Source of the DNA: Loxodes magnus
Taxonomy: Eukaryota; Ciliophora; Karyorelictea; Loxodida; Loxodidae
Length of the DNA: 64,000 nucleotides
Assembly: GCA_946699065.1 (NCBI GenBank)
Contig: CAMPDV010000124.1
Coordinates: forward strand, 496,001 to 560,000
Direction: 5' to 3'
The notes beneath the pieces are model-generated. The model had not been told where the DNA came from. It saw only the letters and a program-made list of their open reading frames with translations, and searched no databases. The translations under genes and the position numbers were made by a program. Shown one piece after another: positions 38,365 through 51,718 of the stretch (the stretch's first letter is position 1; the number at the start of each line of letters is the position of its first letter).

Positions 38365-39719
38365 ATGAAGCTGCTCATTATATCTATTTTACTTAATACT
38401 CATTTAGTTCTTTCAAGTCTTACAATTAACGACCATTTACCTGTTTTAGAATAGCTGGCTGAAAACGCTTAGGTAATTGTTTTATTATAAAGGCTGAAAG
38501 TTTACTCTCTAACTTGCTGTTTAGCTAGAAGTAATGCTCATCTACTGAAGGTCCTGTTTGCTATCCTATCAACTGAAAGCTTCAAATAGGTAGTAAGAGC
38601 TAAAGTAGTAATGATCCTTTAGATTCCTTTTCTTCATATTCAAACTTGTAAAAGATAAAAAGATTGGAAGAAATTCTTCCTTATCTCCAAAACTAATTAA
38701 ACGAAGAGGAACTTTCTTAAGAATAAAAGCAAGCAAAAATATCAAGATCACATTTGTTTAATTCATAAGGAGATAGATAGATTCCTAAAAATGCCTTAGA
38801 GTACTAAGAGCAAAAAATTGAATTTAGTAGCTTGAAGAACGTTAAAATTCCTGAAATTCTATCTATAGAAGACATGGATCTATATGTTACAATAATAGGA
38901 AACTGGAAAATTAAGCAAAGTAAAGATTTAACGATTTTATGATGTTGGTAAGTTAGTGAAGATAACCCTTGCAAGTTAAGATTTAGTAAATAGGTTTTTA
39001 TAAATGAAATAATGGTTTACTTTCCTACTATGAGTGAAAAATAAATAGAACTACTTTCTAATGGCCAAGTAAAGTGATATCTAACTCACCAATTTCAACC
39101 TAGTCCTTAATGGTTGAAATTTTAAGGGTATGCATAAGATTAATGAAGTTAGGAAGAATATGACGAAATAGTATTCAAAGATTAGGTTGAAGTTTAATAT
39201 GTAACAATTAAAAGTTGGAAAGACATACGTGAAGTTGAAGATATTCTAAAAAGCCATTATTCAGAAGAATTTCTAGAAGAAGAAAAGTAAAAAAACTCAG
39301 GAAGGTTACTATTTTCATATTAGGGAAATGAATAAATTTAGAGAGTATGGGAAGAGCTGAATTTAGATGAAGTAAGGGAATAATTAATGTAAAACGAATA
39401 GGTTTAATAAATACTAAAAGAGAAAGAAAGAACGGGGGAAAATGTAGAAATTTAAATAGAAATTATTCTAGACGAGTAAGGAAATCCTTAGATGAAATTC
39501 AAAATAGTTGGAACTGATAAAAATCAAAACGTTGGGTAAAACATCAATACTAATTAAAAAACTCCGGATATAAGCAAGAATCCTCCTAAACTAGCCAAGA
39601 ATTAATAGTAATAGCCTTAGTAGAAACAGAAAAACGAAAAAAAAGAAAATAAGAAAAATATCTTTTAGCGTGGATTTAAGAAGAAGGATGATGAAAAAGA
39701 GCCTAAAGAAGATCTTTGA
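38365..39719 (+). CDS. secretory-pathway protein, unknown
   Basis: 444 residues with a 20-nt intron (38473-38492). It begins with a clear signal peptide (MKLLIISILLNTHLVLSS). After removing the intron the frame runs uninterrupted to TGA; without it the signal peptide would not join the body. The middle (about 90-300) looks folded, with Trp/Tyr-rich beta segments (MDLYVTIIGNWKIKQ, NPCKLRFSKQVFINEIMVYF, VKWYLTHQFQPSPQWLKF, YVTIKSWKDIREVEDILK). The tail is Lys/Gln/Asn-rich (KNQQQQPQQKQKNEKK). It should enter the ER lumen; no HDEL-type retention signal ends it (EPKEDL). I do not recognise the family. Several Trp are TGA (INWKLQ, ILWCW, VKWYL, DQWSQ). Confidence 0.7.
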
Positions 39720-40980
39720 TTATATTTATATTTTATCCTTAAAATATTACCTTATCCATTTTTATTATCTTCAAATAATTATCTTTTTTACTTTATTTCC
39801 CTTTATACTATAATCTACCTCTAAGGTAATTTTTATACTATAAAAGAGATAAAGCTAGACTTACCTAGACTTAATCTTTCTTACTACTATATACAATTAA
39901 TTAAAACTAATATGCATGCTAACTTTATTACTTTCTTATAAGATACAATATAAGATCATAGTTATCTTCAATATTTATAATCATAAGCACTAAAAGGTAG
40001 TAATACAATATCTTTCTCAATTTATTAGACTTTAATTAAATAATAAGGGCGCCAAATTGAAATACTTCGTTCATTTCCTTACTAGATTCTAATTTATAGA
40101 GTGACTGTTAGTTAGTAAGAACTTATTTAATATGCTTTATTAGCTATATACTTGAATTTTAATTTAGGCATTATTAAACAAGCTAGTATTTTAGATTAAT
40201 TAATCTCTCTTAAGAATATTTGTAAGTTAGAGTATAAGATTCTTATATATGACTAAGTCTCTTTTCTATTAGTTTCCTGGTAAAAAATAAATTAATTTTG
40301 AACATTTTTTAGACAGGAAATGCCAAAAAATTAGCTATTTGCTTGAAATAAGCCATATTACACTTCTGTACAACTCTTAACTAAAAATTGCAGAATTATA
40401 ATAAATGAAGCCTAAACCTCAAGCTATTTTACAAAGAAGTATACTATTATAATGGTTTAAACTCTAAACTATCTATAAGTAATCCTTAATTACTTTACCT
40501 GTAAATTTATCTAGTTCTAATATAAGATGAAGTAGGTATTCAAAAAGTTCCTTACAATATGTTTGCAGCTCTTATAGTCTTATACTAAATACGTTAAGAC
40601 TAATACTTAAGTTTATCTATAACTAGTTCCTTTTATGCACATATAGCTTTACTAGCTTAAACCTGATAATTATATTTTAGTAACCTTTCTGACTTATTAC
40701 TACTTAACTATTTCATCACTTAGTTTTTCTAAATTACTGCTAACCAGAAATGTAAGGTAGATGATCGAAAAGGTGACTTTTTTATTTTAAGTGTATGATA
40801 AATGCACTAGCTAAAAGTTTAAAATTTGACTAGTAAATCTTGATTAGAAGGAAACCTTTCTATTAGTTTTAATTGATTACTTCATTCAATGGGCTAATTA
40901 AAAAAGTTAAGGATCAAGTTAAGCTGATATATGAAGGTCTGTTAAATGATAAGATTTAATAGTAAAAGTAAAATAATGAA
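39720..40980. other. spacer between convergent genes, no gene seen
   Basis: AT-rich tail-to-tail interval between the signal-peptide protein and the SPRY gene. No frame with convincing composition. Confidence 0.45.
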
Positions 40981-42039
40981 TCAAGCTGACTCAAACATGT
41001 CTATAAATATATAATTAATGCTTAATATAAAAGCGAAGCTGTAATGAAATGAATAGCATATATATCTTTTTATATCTAGAATTGTAATATGCAAGCTTTG
41101 AGTGAAGCTATTTTAAAAGAAAAATCTAGGCTTTAGTTATTAGAATACTTTCGTTACCTCGTATTTGGATAGTTCTATTAGCTAATAATCCCTAATGGCA
41201 ACGCATGCATAGCAGTTCTTCCTACTTCTAAGTCTTTTGTCGTAAAAAGCAACACCTAAATCTGCATTATTAAACTCATAGCTGATTTATCCTTTTTGGG
41301 TATCTATTTTCATAGTAATTTCGATATCTTACTGAAAATCCTACAATCCGTAAATCTACCCTTCCTTTTTAGAGTTATGTCTAAGCTCTTGCTTTTATAA
41401 ATATCAACTTCATCCATTAGGAGTATTAGAGAAGCATTGATCAAAATCATTAAATTAATCTGTGCAAACTCCAATTTTTATCATTTTCTATATATTTTCA
41501 TTTTTTGACATTTTGAAATGGAACTTGTATTACCTTCCAAGATTAAGTGCAGGTTCTATGAGTATACTTCTAAACTTTCCTCTCTATATAATTTCAATTG
41601 TATTTTAACCTTAATTCTTATCTCTTATGTACATATTTCTCTTCGTTTGGCTTCACTTAAAATTCTCATAAAGATAATTAGGAGATATCTCATATTTGTG
41701 AATGAGTAAAGGAATTTTAATAAATAGCATTGCTGATTTATTCTCAAGTTAAGATTTGGATTTTAAAAGTCTTCTAAGTGCTAGAATTTAGGCTATTAGT
41801 ATTTATTTTGAAGTATCACTTTTACATTTTTTCGTTTGATCAATGAATTCTCTATAATACTTATTTCCCTAATAAACGCTCTAGTAATAACTCTTCATTT
41901 ATTCTTACAGAAATCTCTAGATTTATTATTAGTTAACTGATGAATCTTGATTAAAACTATCAGGAAAGTAATAATTAGTATTAGTGTTTAAAATATCGAA
42001 AACTAGTAATAATACAGTTTATTTATTTCCTTCTGACAT
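40981..42039 (-). CDS. SPRY-domain protein
   Basis: 352 residues, single exon, ATG to TGA. The N-terminal 125 residues are helical and Gln/Lys-rich (VNQQQIQRFLQEQMKSYYQ, ILALRRLLKSKSQLENK). Residues about 135-300 fit a SPRY (B30.2-like) beta-sandwich: GQNTIEIIQRGKFRSILIEP, KMIKIGVCTDQF, NGWSWYLQKQELRHN, DIEITMKIDTQKGQISYEFN, ADLGVAFYD, YACVAIRD. SPRY domains bind proteins, often as the substrate arm of ubiquitin ligases; no RING is present here. Both Trp of NGWSW are TGA. The last 50 residues, after VTKVF, are hydrophobic and may be untranslated if an unseen intron reaches an earlier stop. Confidence 0.7.
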
Positions 42040-42487
42040 GCTAGCTTATTATACCCTATCTTATATATTCAGATCTAGCTCTTTGAAACTAGAGTTATAT
42101 CTTACTATATTTAAACTTATCAACATGGATTGCAATATTAATATACTAATTACCAGGCTATTATAAAGCTAAGTTTGAATCTTATTTTAGCTTATCAAAC
42201 TAGGAGTCTGATTATATTTCTTAAAGCTTAAACATAATATAGCTAGGAAATAATACTCTAAAGGAAATTCTCTAAAGAAGATTAGAAATACCTCTTAATA
42301 GTACTTTTCCAAATATTTAGCAATAAGATACATATCATTTATAGCTTTACTTAGTTTTTTTGATTTAAAAATTTAGGTTAAAAACGTTATAAAGCACTTG
42401 ATTGAAAATAATATTTACATAATATTATTGATGAATATAATGAATATAGCTTAAGATACTATTAAAGGGTTTTCACGTTTTTTCTCA
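42040..42487. other. short spacer, no gene seen
   Basis: Between the stop of the Gln/Asn-rich gene and the start of the SPRY gene, both minus strand. AT-rich; contains the SPRY promoter. Confidence 0.5.
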
Positions 42488-45073
42488 TCATGTTTAATTG
42501 ATTTCATTTGAAAGTTCTATTATACTTTATCTCATACTTCTAACATTGCTACTATGCTGAATAGGCTTATTATTAGTTGCAAAATTTATCCTTGGACTTA
42601 TTGAATTGCTAAATGCTTTCTTACTTTCAGTTTGAATTTAAGTTATGATTTAATGATAGACTGAGGTATTTAAAGTGTTTCACTTAATTTTTTCTGTTCT
42701 ATAGTCGTTACTTAAGATACTTTTATTACATAATTTAGCTTTTTAGGTTTCAATTCTTGTTTTATTAAGCAACTTCAAATTCTATTTTTCTTTTTGTAGT
42801 TTAGAAGACATTGAATCTAGCTTTTTTCCAATATTTTGCCAAGTGTTCTTCATTTGATTTGTATCAAAAGAGTTTTTAAATGTATAATCTAAAGCTTAAT
42901 GGTTATTCTTTTTCTATCTTTACTTTAACTATTATATTATATTTTCATAGCTTGTTTCTCTTTAAGTCTTGAATAACTTTTAATGATATACCTACTTCTC
43001 TTAGATTTAAGTCATTTAGTTTTAGTTCTTATTGCTCTTTTTTATCTAAATGCTGAAAGAAAGCTAGGATTAGCCATTAAAATACCCTTTTTTGTTTTGA
43101 TTCTAATTGCTTTATTAACTTTTCCTTAAGAGTTCGCTCTATTTTTATTGTCTATCTGGAATTTCTGCATTTGGCTTTGAATTATTACTCTTAATTCTAG
43201 GTTTAGGTTCTTTGATTTACTGAATTGAAAAAGGAGAGTCTGTTTGGTTTTTCATTTCTAGGTTCTTTTAATTAAGTTCTTGCAACATACTTTCCTATGC
43301 TTTAGATAACTTAAGAAAGCTATAAAAATTTTCTATCTAAGAATTTTTAGTCTCTACTTTAGGATCTGAACCTCTGCCAAAGTTATTAGCTTCTTTCTAG
43401 TACATTTTACAGTTATAAGTATTGTTTCATGCCTTTATATTGCTATAAGTAGTATTAATTTTATCACTATTCTTTATTTTAATATCATTATGATTATTTT
43501 TAGTTACATTTTGCTAGCTTTTAGTAATAAGATTTCTTATCATCTCTTCAATTTTATTTTTACTAATCCTATCACTTTTTATTCCTGATTTCATTATTAT
43601 GCTGGTATTATTTTTCCAGTCTTAATCCTTTCTATGATTAGCTATCAAGAAATCATTAGACTCAACTCTCTTCTTATTACCAATTTGTAGATTATACTTT
43701 CAAGACTGATTTTTAGTTAAATTATTACTCCTTTATTAGTTGCTATTAATTTTAGTGTTGGAAAGAGCTCCTTTATTTGCTTTATTTTAAGTTTTGTGAT
43801 TAATTTCTGAACTTTTAGAGTTTTTAAAATGGTAATTTCTAAAATATTACTTATATATATCTTAATTGCTTCTTTTTTAAGCTTCATTGCTGCTTTGGCC
43901 TTCATCATTGCTTTATATTTTCCTTTTACTGTTTTTTTAAGAACTTATATAACTAGTTTGACTGCTTCCTTTTCCTTGCTATTCACTTTTAAACAAGAAA
44001 GATTTCACTTTCCTTTGTTGGTTTTTAGGAGTTTGTTCTTTAAATGAATCAGAGGAAATTAAGATTTTTAAGTTATGCTGGCTAGAGAAGTCTTTACTTT
44101 TACTCTCCTATAGTTTACTGTCTTAAATACTTGTCGAGCCTTTTTTTGCAGATGTATTAGTCCATTCAACTGAACTATCTAAAAATATCATGTTTTGTAA
44201 TTAAACGTTCTCCTTAAACTAGTTAGACTTAGATTTATATCGTTCCTCTGTTTAAATTCTCTAATTAAAGTCAATTCCATTAATGCAATCCATAAAGCTC
44301 TATTAGTTATTGTCTTAAGTATCTAAAGTATTATTCATCTGCTAGTGCTGTTCCTCATGTAGCTATTTTTAGTTTAATTAGTATCAATCCTTTATCATTG
44401 AAAAGACCAATCAAATAATATCCTCATCTTTCACACTATAGTTAATTAACTCTATTATTGCCTCCTTTTATAGTCCATCATCTATAACTCCTTGTTTTCC
44501 TAGTAGTTCTAGTGCTTTATATTCATCGTATTGAGCTGATATGAGTGCTTTTAGACTCTGAATAGTATTATATTAGCTTTTGATTAGAAAAGCAAATCTG
44601 AATTTAAAGTTATCAAGGACTGTTTCAAGTTCTGAGATAATATTAAGTTCTTCATTAAGATAGGTTTTTGAGTTTTGCTCTTGCTCTTTAAAAATTTCAA
44701 AGCAGTTTATTGATTCTTGGGATCTCTCTTAGATAATTTTATCTTCCCTAACTAGCTCAATATCACACAGATAGTTTTAAGATTCTTTACATGAAATCTC
44801 TTAGTTCAACTCTCTATCCATTTCATTCCATTTTTCCTAACTAGACTAGCTTGAACTAGTACTTTCTATTGACTTGCTTCTTTTAGTTTGATCTGTTGTC
44901 TACTAATGATAGAAGCTTTAATCATTAGATTACTTACTAAAAGTAGCTTCATTAAGCTTTAGCATTTTATTCAAGTTACTGTTTTCATCAGTAGAAGTTA
45001 GCAATTGCTAATTCCTGTGGTCTAGATAATCATAATAAGTACCAGGTAGCGCAAAGCAAATTTAATCTTCCAT
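42488..45073 (-). CDS. Gln/Asn/Lys-rich coiled-coil protein
   Basis: 861 residues without intron; frame verified at several points. Residues about 100-215 form a coiled coil (ELNIISELETVLDNFKFR, SLKALISAQYDEYKALELL). Most of the rest is low-complexity, Gln/Asn/Ser/Lys-rich, with patches of basic residues. A second coiled coil lies near 760-810 (WQNIGKKLDSMSSKLQKEKQ). Five in-frame TGA are read as Trp (DIIWLVF, KDWYQL, QSWKYN, KAWNNT, IKWNTL) and the frame closes with two adjacent TGA codons. A large share of its Gln are TAA/TAG. No known domain. Such proteins are often basal-body or cortex components, but that is only a guess. Confidence 0.7.
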
Positions 45074-46650
45074 AAGTTTAAATAAAAGATGCTGGAATTA
45101 ATTTCATAATATGCATAACGTAAATAACATATCGTTAGCTTGTCTTTTAGTTACTGAATTACTTTAAAACTTAGTCTTACTATCTTATTAAGAAAATGAA
45201 GCTCTATATATTTCCTTAATCAGCTCTATATAATAATCAAACCAATACTTATAAGTAGTATCAATGCAGTTGAGTGCTTAGTTATATACTTAGGAAGTGA
45301 GATTTAACTCTATTAGAAGTAATGCTAGTAATATCAGTAATAGGTATTATAGCCAATAAAAATAAAGTATCAGGCTACTAGTACTGATAGCTATTATTAC
45401 ATGTAAGTAATTACAGAGCATTTCCTATCTTAATGTTATATTATAGTCCTTTAACTTCTTCTATAGATAGATTCATTTCTATTAGACTGGCTTTTAGTTA
45501 TCTACACTTCTAAGTGATAGAATTAGATAATGATATCTTTAGTCTAGTGATTGTGCTTTAATATAGATTCATTATTTTATTTATCTAGGGCTTATCTACT
45601 TTAACTGTATTTATACCTATCAAATTCTTAGGTAAGGATTTGTATAATTACAGAGGATAAGCCATACTAGTAGTAAGGATGGATGATATACAATAAAGTA
45701 ATAATAGTATTAACTATAAGATCCTTGTAATTAGATGAGGCTTAAAGAAAACTAGAGATTAACCCAATGCTGATAGAACGCAATTTTGAGTTATAAAATA
45801 TAGAGTTTCTATAAAGCAATTTCCCTTCAATTTTCATATGCAGCCATTAATTAAACTTGCTTTCTATAGCTAACTGGAAATCGCTATATTACCATATTCT
45901 CATTTCTTACTAAAAACTGTTTTCAATTACCTCTAACTCTTCATAAAGTTATCTTTAGCATATCATAAAATTAAAGTTCAAGATAAGAGTAGAAGCATTA
46001 GAGATGAAGAGGACTGATAAGAATAAAGCTACTCTTTAATAAAAATTAGACTGCAAAATGTCAAAGCTATTTAGCTTTCCCATCAGTATTTCAATTTTAG
46101 TTTTAAAGATTAATTAAAAAGTATCAGTCACGTAGTTAAGCATTATAATCTCTAAAGGTTCAGAGTTATTTAATAAAGATTAAAACTATAGCAATATTAT
46201 ATAGCAAGTAAGAATAAAGAAATAGAGGTTTCCTTTATTTATATTAGGTTAAAATCTTAGAATGTAAGAACTAGTTTACATTGAGCTTGAAAATATGTTT
46301 TTGGCTAAAACTTATCGGGTAAACGTTAAATTTATATAATTTAGATATTTTCTCTAAAAGTGTAGTCTCAAAAGAATTATTAGCTAAGTATAAGATCAAG
46401 CTAAGCAAATCCATTATTTCTTTATAAAAGCTTAGAAACATTTTTTTAGGACACATGACTAAATAAATCAGACTTCAAGTTACGAAAAGAAAGTTCTAGC
46501 AATAGATAGGAATATAAGTGGGAGAATTTATTTAAAGAAGTATAGCTTTATAGGAATTCTTATAAACTAGCCAGCATTTAAAATAAAACTGCTGAAATCC
46601 TGATTTATTAAAAGATTATAAATAGTATTAAAGCTAAATTACCTTGATAG
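45074..46650. other. AT-rich stretch, weak minus-strand frame
   Basis: Upstream of the Gln/Asn-rich gene. On the minus strand, 46456 down to about 46270 has some good composition (FYKEIMDLLSLILYLANNS, TTLLEKISKLYKF). The rest of that frame to 45030 needs about nine TGA as Trp and has chance-level Asp/Glu/Gly. I see no defensible gene. Confidence 0.3.
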
Positions 46651-46689
46651 TCTTTTTTCAAGAAAACAAAATCAATGATTTACCTAAAT

Positions 46690-47128
46690 TAATACTTCAT
46701 TTAATCATATATATACATTACTTCATTTTATATTGATTCAAAAGAATAATAACTATATACTGAAATTTAGTTAGTAGGATATCTCCCAATTAAAGTTATT
46801 AAAGTTGGAATTCAATATTTAAGCGTCTTCTACTTAAATTATTTTATGTGATTCTGCAAAATTTAGCAAGCTATTAGTAACTTCTGATTATAAAGTGCAT
46901 AAGATATTATACTATATATTATATTTAAGTATTTCTTGGGTAGATATTGAAGTTTTTTATTCTGATGTTAAGAATTCTAAATATCTGGATACATTTCATC
47001 CTTGCTTTATTTCTGGATGTCTGAAGAGGTTTACATTTTATGCTTATTTAATTATCTTTGATGCTTATTATTTAAAATAATTGATTCTCTATATTAAAGT
47101 AAAGCTATTTAATATACAGATTGATTGA
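46690..47128 (+). CDS. possible unknown protein, start unresolved
   Basis: Plus-strand frame ending at TGA 47126-47128 with no TGA in the last 120 codons and good composition toward the end (CDSAKFSKLLVTSDYKVHK, SWVDIEVFYSDVKNSKYLD, GCLKRFTFYAYLIIFD). The upstream part has repeated Leu/Ile spacing that could be leucine-rich repeats. No reliable start codon; it may be the last exon of a longer gene. It converges on the RING-H2 gene, whose stop is 122 bp away. Confidence 0.35.
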
Positions 47129-47249
47129 GTATTTATGGGAGACTTAATGATTAACTCTTTATCTTAAATATAATCTGTGAAACTAATGTTAAGTTCTCCT
47201 AGCGATTCCTAAGAGATTCTTATAAAAGAAAAATAATTAAATATGTTTA

Positions 47250-47884
47250 TCATTTTAGAACAATTGCTGCTCTACAATTAGGACATCTACATTATTTATA
47301 ACTTACAAAGGCTTTTTAATTAACCACTTTTTTATGCATTCCATGTGGAAGAAATGATTACATTTTAACTTAATTCCCTTCTTCACATTTTCTTAGCATA
47401 TTGAACATTCAGGGTTTTTTTTAGTTATTACTTGCATCTTTTACAGTTTCTTATTTATATCTTCTACTGATTCTATTTTTGATTCTTCTGCTTGCTGTTG
47501 AAATGTACCTTAGGAATACAAATTAAAGAATTGCTCCATTCTTTGGTATAAAATATTGAGTTGATTGTTTACTTGTTATGCTCTTCCTGTATTTTGATTC
47601 TGGAAATCTCCGTCAAATTCGTCTGAATCATATTCTTCTGAATCCATCCAATTTTTGTAGATGTTGTATCTTCCTTGCGTTTCTTCTCTATAAGGTTGAT
47701 TTCTGTTGATGAAAGTCTCTCTTGAGATTCTAGATTATTCAAGTAGATAGCGAGGAATATATCTCTCATTTGACTTCCTTGCTTGGTTCACTTCACTTTA
47801 CACAATTCTCTATAGATTATTATCATTATAAAAGACTTCATTAAGTGATTGTCCATTTCAGTAATCTTCCTGCCTTTGAACCAT
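47250..47884 (-). CDS. RING-H2 protein, probable E3 ubiquitin ligase
   Basis: 204 residues with a 20-nt intron (47287-47306). The first 150 residues are Gln/Asn/Arg/Glu-rich and disordered, with an acidic patch (SEEYDSDEFDGDF). The C-terminus is a C3H2C3 RING: ECSIC (first Cys pair), LKCNHFFHMEC, KKW, and after the intron LCPNCR. The intron sits exactly between the sixth and seventh zinc ligands; without removing it the final CPNC pair is out of frame. This gives strong independent support for both the intron and the domain. Stop TGA six residues after the RING. No membrane segment. Its short distance to the convergent plus-strand frame fits the compact packing here. Confidence 0.85.
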
Positions 47885-48065
47885 TTAATTAATAATAATT
47901 AAACTTTAATATTTTACGCATATCTACAAGTTCTAATCTTATAGACTACTTAATAGACAATTAAATGCTCAAGCATCTTTTAATCCTTTCAAAGAGTAAT
48001 AGAGCGATGTAATTTAGATATTTACTTATGAGAAAATTACAAAGAAGGTAAGAATAAATTTGTCT

Positions 48066-48974
48066 TCAGAACAAATTGCAGCTTTTCACACAGGTACTTT
48101 TTCTTTTTCGTTCATACTCTCTTCTTAAAGATCTTTCGGAATCTATCATCTACTTTTTGGTTTCTAAAAAGAACTTCCATCTAAAGAAGAATAAACACAA
48201 TTTAAGTCTGTTCGCTCGCCTCAAATGCACATTAAGTTTAGCAAATGCTTTCTCCTAACTTTTAAACAGTCTCATGTTACTATTTCTCTCTTAGTAGTAT
48301 TAAATATTAGCATTCCTAAATCTTCACAATAGCAAGCTTTTTCTTACTTTATTTTAAGCAATATACTCTAGTGCTTTTAGCTTATCTTTAATCTTATTAA
48401 GTCTGTTATAAGAAAGAATTTCGAAATTTTGCTTATAGACTTAAAAAATGATCTTAGAAAGGATAGATTCCATGTGGATAATAGCAGTGTAAGTATTGGT
48501 CTAGTTTGCTTTTTGCTTAATAGTTCTCTTTAGCTGTGTCTATATTTAAGATATTATAATTGATTTTCCATCCATTTTTGTTTTATTAATCTATATTAGT
48601 CCTTTAGTTGATCCTGTTTCGCTGCTTTTGCTTGAAGATTTCTTTCCGAGCAAACCTAATCCCAAAGAAACTCTATCAGGCTATTAAACAAATGGAGTTT
48701 CTTTCTTTTATCCAAGTTTTTCTCCTTACTACTACAGCAGTTTGATATTCTAAGCAGGAGACTTAAATTGAGACTAAAAGACCTTGAAGTTGTAAATATC
48801 CTTTGCTGTTTAAATAAATTCTTTGGAAAAATTTTGCTATTGCAAATATTCCAGAGCCTATAGAGACTCCTCTAGTGACATAGCATCAATTTTCTATCTT
48901 AAAACATCAAGACATTAGTTCTAGTCACTGTTTTGCTTTAAATTTTATAACTCTTCTCTAAATTTTTAGTTCAT
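48066..48974 (-). CDS. coiled-coil protein, unknown
   Basis: 302 residues, single exon, ATG to TGA, with one in-frame TGA read as Trp (LLLWRFRNA). The N-terminal 60 residues form a coiled coil with an acidic helix (DAMSLEESLQALEYLQQQ). A Ser/Lys/Gly-rich linker (GLLGKKSSSKSSETGSTKG) follows, and then a basic helical C-terminal half (NRLNKIKDKLKALEYIAQNK, SERSLRREYERKRK). No catalytic motif, signal peptide or membrane segment. I do not recognise the family; the C-terminal half could bind a cytoskeletal or nucleic-acid partner. Confidence 0.6.
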
Positions 48975-51718
48975 ATTTATAAAAAGAACAGCAAATATTA
49001 GTCTATTATAAAGGACTATCAAATTCAAAGCCCTGCTACTTTAAATCAAGGCTATACTAATAGCTTCCATAAGAAGCGGGATTATTTTATCCAGCTTTCG
49101 TTTCTTTATTCTTCTGTCTATATATCAAATATACAAGATGTAAACTGGGAGTATAGTAAATAGAGGGAACGATTGTATAGATCTATTTAATAAAATAAGT
49201 ATTAAACACTCTTACTAGCTTTGAAATAATTATTATACTTAATTAATCTAACTATTGCTCTTAGTTGCTCAGATGCTTTATTTAAAGTAAAATACAATAT
49301 ACTATTATTTCTACTTCCTAATTAGAACAATCTGACTTAATATTTTAGGAGTCTTCTCTTGCTCTTAAATCAAAAGGCATTTTAATCCTCGTTATAGGCT
49401 GTCAAAAGTGAATAATATTGTTGGCTTTTTTGAATCAACGTATTTTATGGACTTATTTACCATGGACAGTTAAATATCTAACTAATAATAGTTACATAAA
49501 CCTTGTTCAATCTCTAAGGTTTATTGCTTAAGATTTTATATTAACTTGCTTACTATAATTCTGTAGCTAATTTATTCTAAATTAATGAGCAGTTAATGCA
49601 AATATCATCAAGCTATCCCATACATATTTGAAAGCAGATAACTTGAAATTTTAACCTTTTTTTGGATTTTAAACTAAAAACTAATCTACTAATTTTTTAC
49701 TTGTTTCCTTTTTAAGCTCTTAATATAAAAATAGCTGCCTGTCTTAAAAGTTAGATGACTTAGAGTAGAGTTTGTCTTTTCAAATTCTTGCGCTATATTC
49801 AGATAGATTTGGGTTTAAGTTTTAGGATAGCTTTTCCTTTTGTTTTCCAATATTGATGAAACGTAAAATTAACTTAAAACCAAGCTAAAATTTATCTATC
49901 TTGCATTTTTTAGGTTTTTAAAGTTTATTTTTTGTAGAGGTTCTGTTAGACGATAAAGGAGTTTAAAAAAAAAGCATTTTGAAAGTAAAAAAGCTAAATA
50001 GTTTCAAACTTTAAAATGAGAAATGTAAGAAAAGAAAATAGAGACTAGTTAAATTAAGAACTTAACTAGTTACTATTATTATTGAAGTTAATGTACTTAT
50101 AATCTTGGAGTAGCTTGAAGAGGTTATGTTTTGTAGATATCGTCTTAACTATCCAGAAATATTCGAATACTTATTTTATATGGTTTGGCTGTTTCTTGCA
50201 TTCCACTTATATATACAGTTACTAAAAAATACTATTTTACGAAAATGAAAAAGTTCGGATACACCTAACCTTTAGGCAATTCAAAACTAAAGATAGCCTA
50301 CCTTTATAATAAAGGTAATTGTCTTTTAAATTAAGTCTCTTATGTATTTAATTTACCAAATTAAGTATGCAGAAAATATAAAAAAGTTATTGTTGCTATT
50401 CTATAAACTCTCTACAGAGCTTAAACTTATACTCAGATTAAAAATTCCTCAAGCACTACTTAAAGTAACATTTAGACCTTACCACAAATTTCAAAGATTG
50501 ATTATAAGTTTTATCGTTTTAATCCTTTAAAATGGTTAAGGATATAATTTATTATTGCTGCTCTAACTACAAATTGTATTACAAATAAGCTTTCTTAAAA
50601 TTAAACCCTGGTATATAAACAATATCTTAATGCTTACTGTTATTATATACTGCTATATCACAAGCTACTCTTACTAGACTTTTAATACTATGGAATTAAA
50701 TTTTATTAATAATAGCTATTAGTGCTTTGTTCTAGTTAGATTTATCTTTAATAGCATTAATCGAAGAAATTAGATATAAAATAGCTGGTTGCTTTTCGAA
50801 ATGCTTCTTTAAATAACTCTAAATTAATTGGTTATTCATCTTTAAAATATTCTCCTAAGCATTAAAAGCTTTTAGCATCTATTAGTTTTACTCCTTATAA
50901 TATCAAACTATTAAATCAAGGCTATAAGATATCGATAGTAATCTCTCTCCTTTATTATACATCTAATTACTTTAGCTCATTTTAGTTTAACTTATATCTC
51001 TATCATTATTTTCGCATTACCACATCCAACTTTTAGTGAATCCTGCTGGTGCACTAATAAAAGCATCCAACAATTTGCTATCATAGGACTCCTTCATTTC
51101 GACTAATCGCTCTATGTCTTTTATTTCTATCGTGCCTTACAATTTAGTATTTAATTACTTTTCATTAGCTTATAATAGCATTCCTTCAATATATACTCTT
51201 TAACCTTACTTAGAAAAAGCTGAGTTAAGTTTTTAAGCCTTAATATATTATTCTAACCTTCAAGGATTATTTAAATTATATTTTAATAAGGTATATTAAA
51301 TTGACAATGCTCTACCAATTTATTCAGCTCTTATTGATAAATAATACAATATCTTTCAAATTTAAGTCAATAGATAGAAGGGTGAATAATTTTAATGGTC
51401 TAACGGAAGAAACTAAGATTATAAAGAAGAAAAATTACTTCCATTTCATAGATAAACTATCTTTAAAGAAAATCCTGTCTTTTGTCATCAGAAGGTATGA
51501 TATCTATTAGTGTAGTTCTGAATAACTTAGTGGAACTTTTGAAATTTAGACTACACATTGTTCATATAAACAATTATAAGTCCTTATTCTGACTTAAAAT
51601 GCTTGGTAGAATTTAGGTATATAAATGAGAATCAAAATATAATATGCTAGGTTGCTTTGATTGAGTAATATGAATATATTTAATCAAACTAAACAAAAGT
51701 CTAAAATTAAATCTCTTC
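48975..51718. other. 2.7-kb AT-rich region, no gene supported
   Basis: Between the coiled-coil gene and the second TmcB-like gene. A plus-strand frame from about 49.4 to 50.6 kb reads open with TGA as Trp, but its Asp/Glu/Gly content and TGA density match chance, so it is not called. If genes are here, they are intron-rich or fast-evolving. Confidence 0.4.

Noticed and set aside
45030-46456. Minus-strand membrane-protein-like frame of about 475 codons.
   Set aside because: About nine TGA in frame equals the chance rate; composition is poor in Asp, Glu and Gly.
49400-50560. Long plus-strand open frame of about 390 codons.
   Set aside because: TGA density and Asp/Glu/Gly content are at background; no motif. 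In a genome where only TGA closes a frame, such stretches occur by chance.
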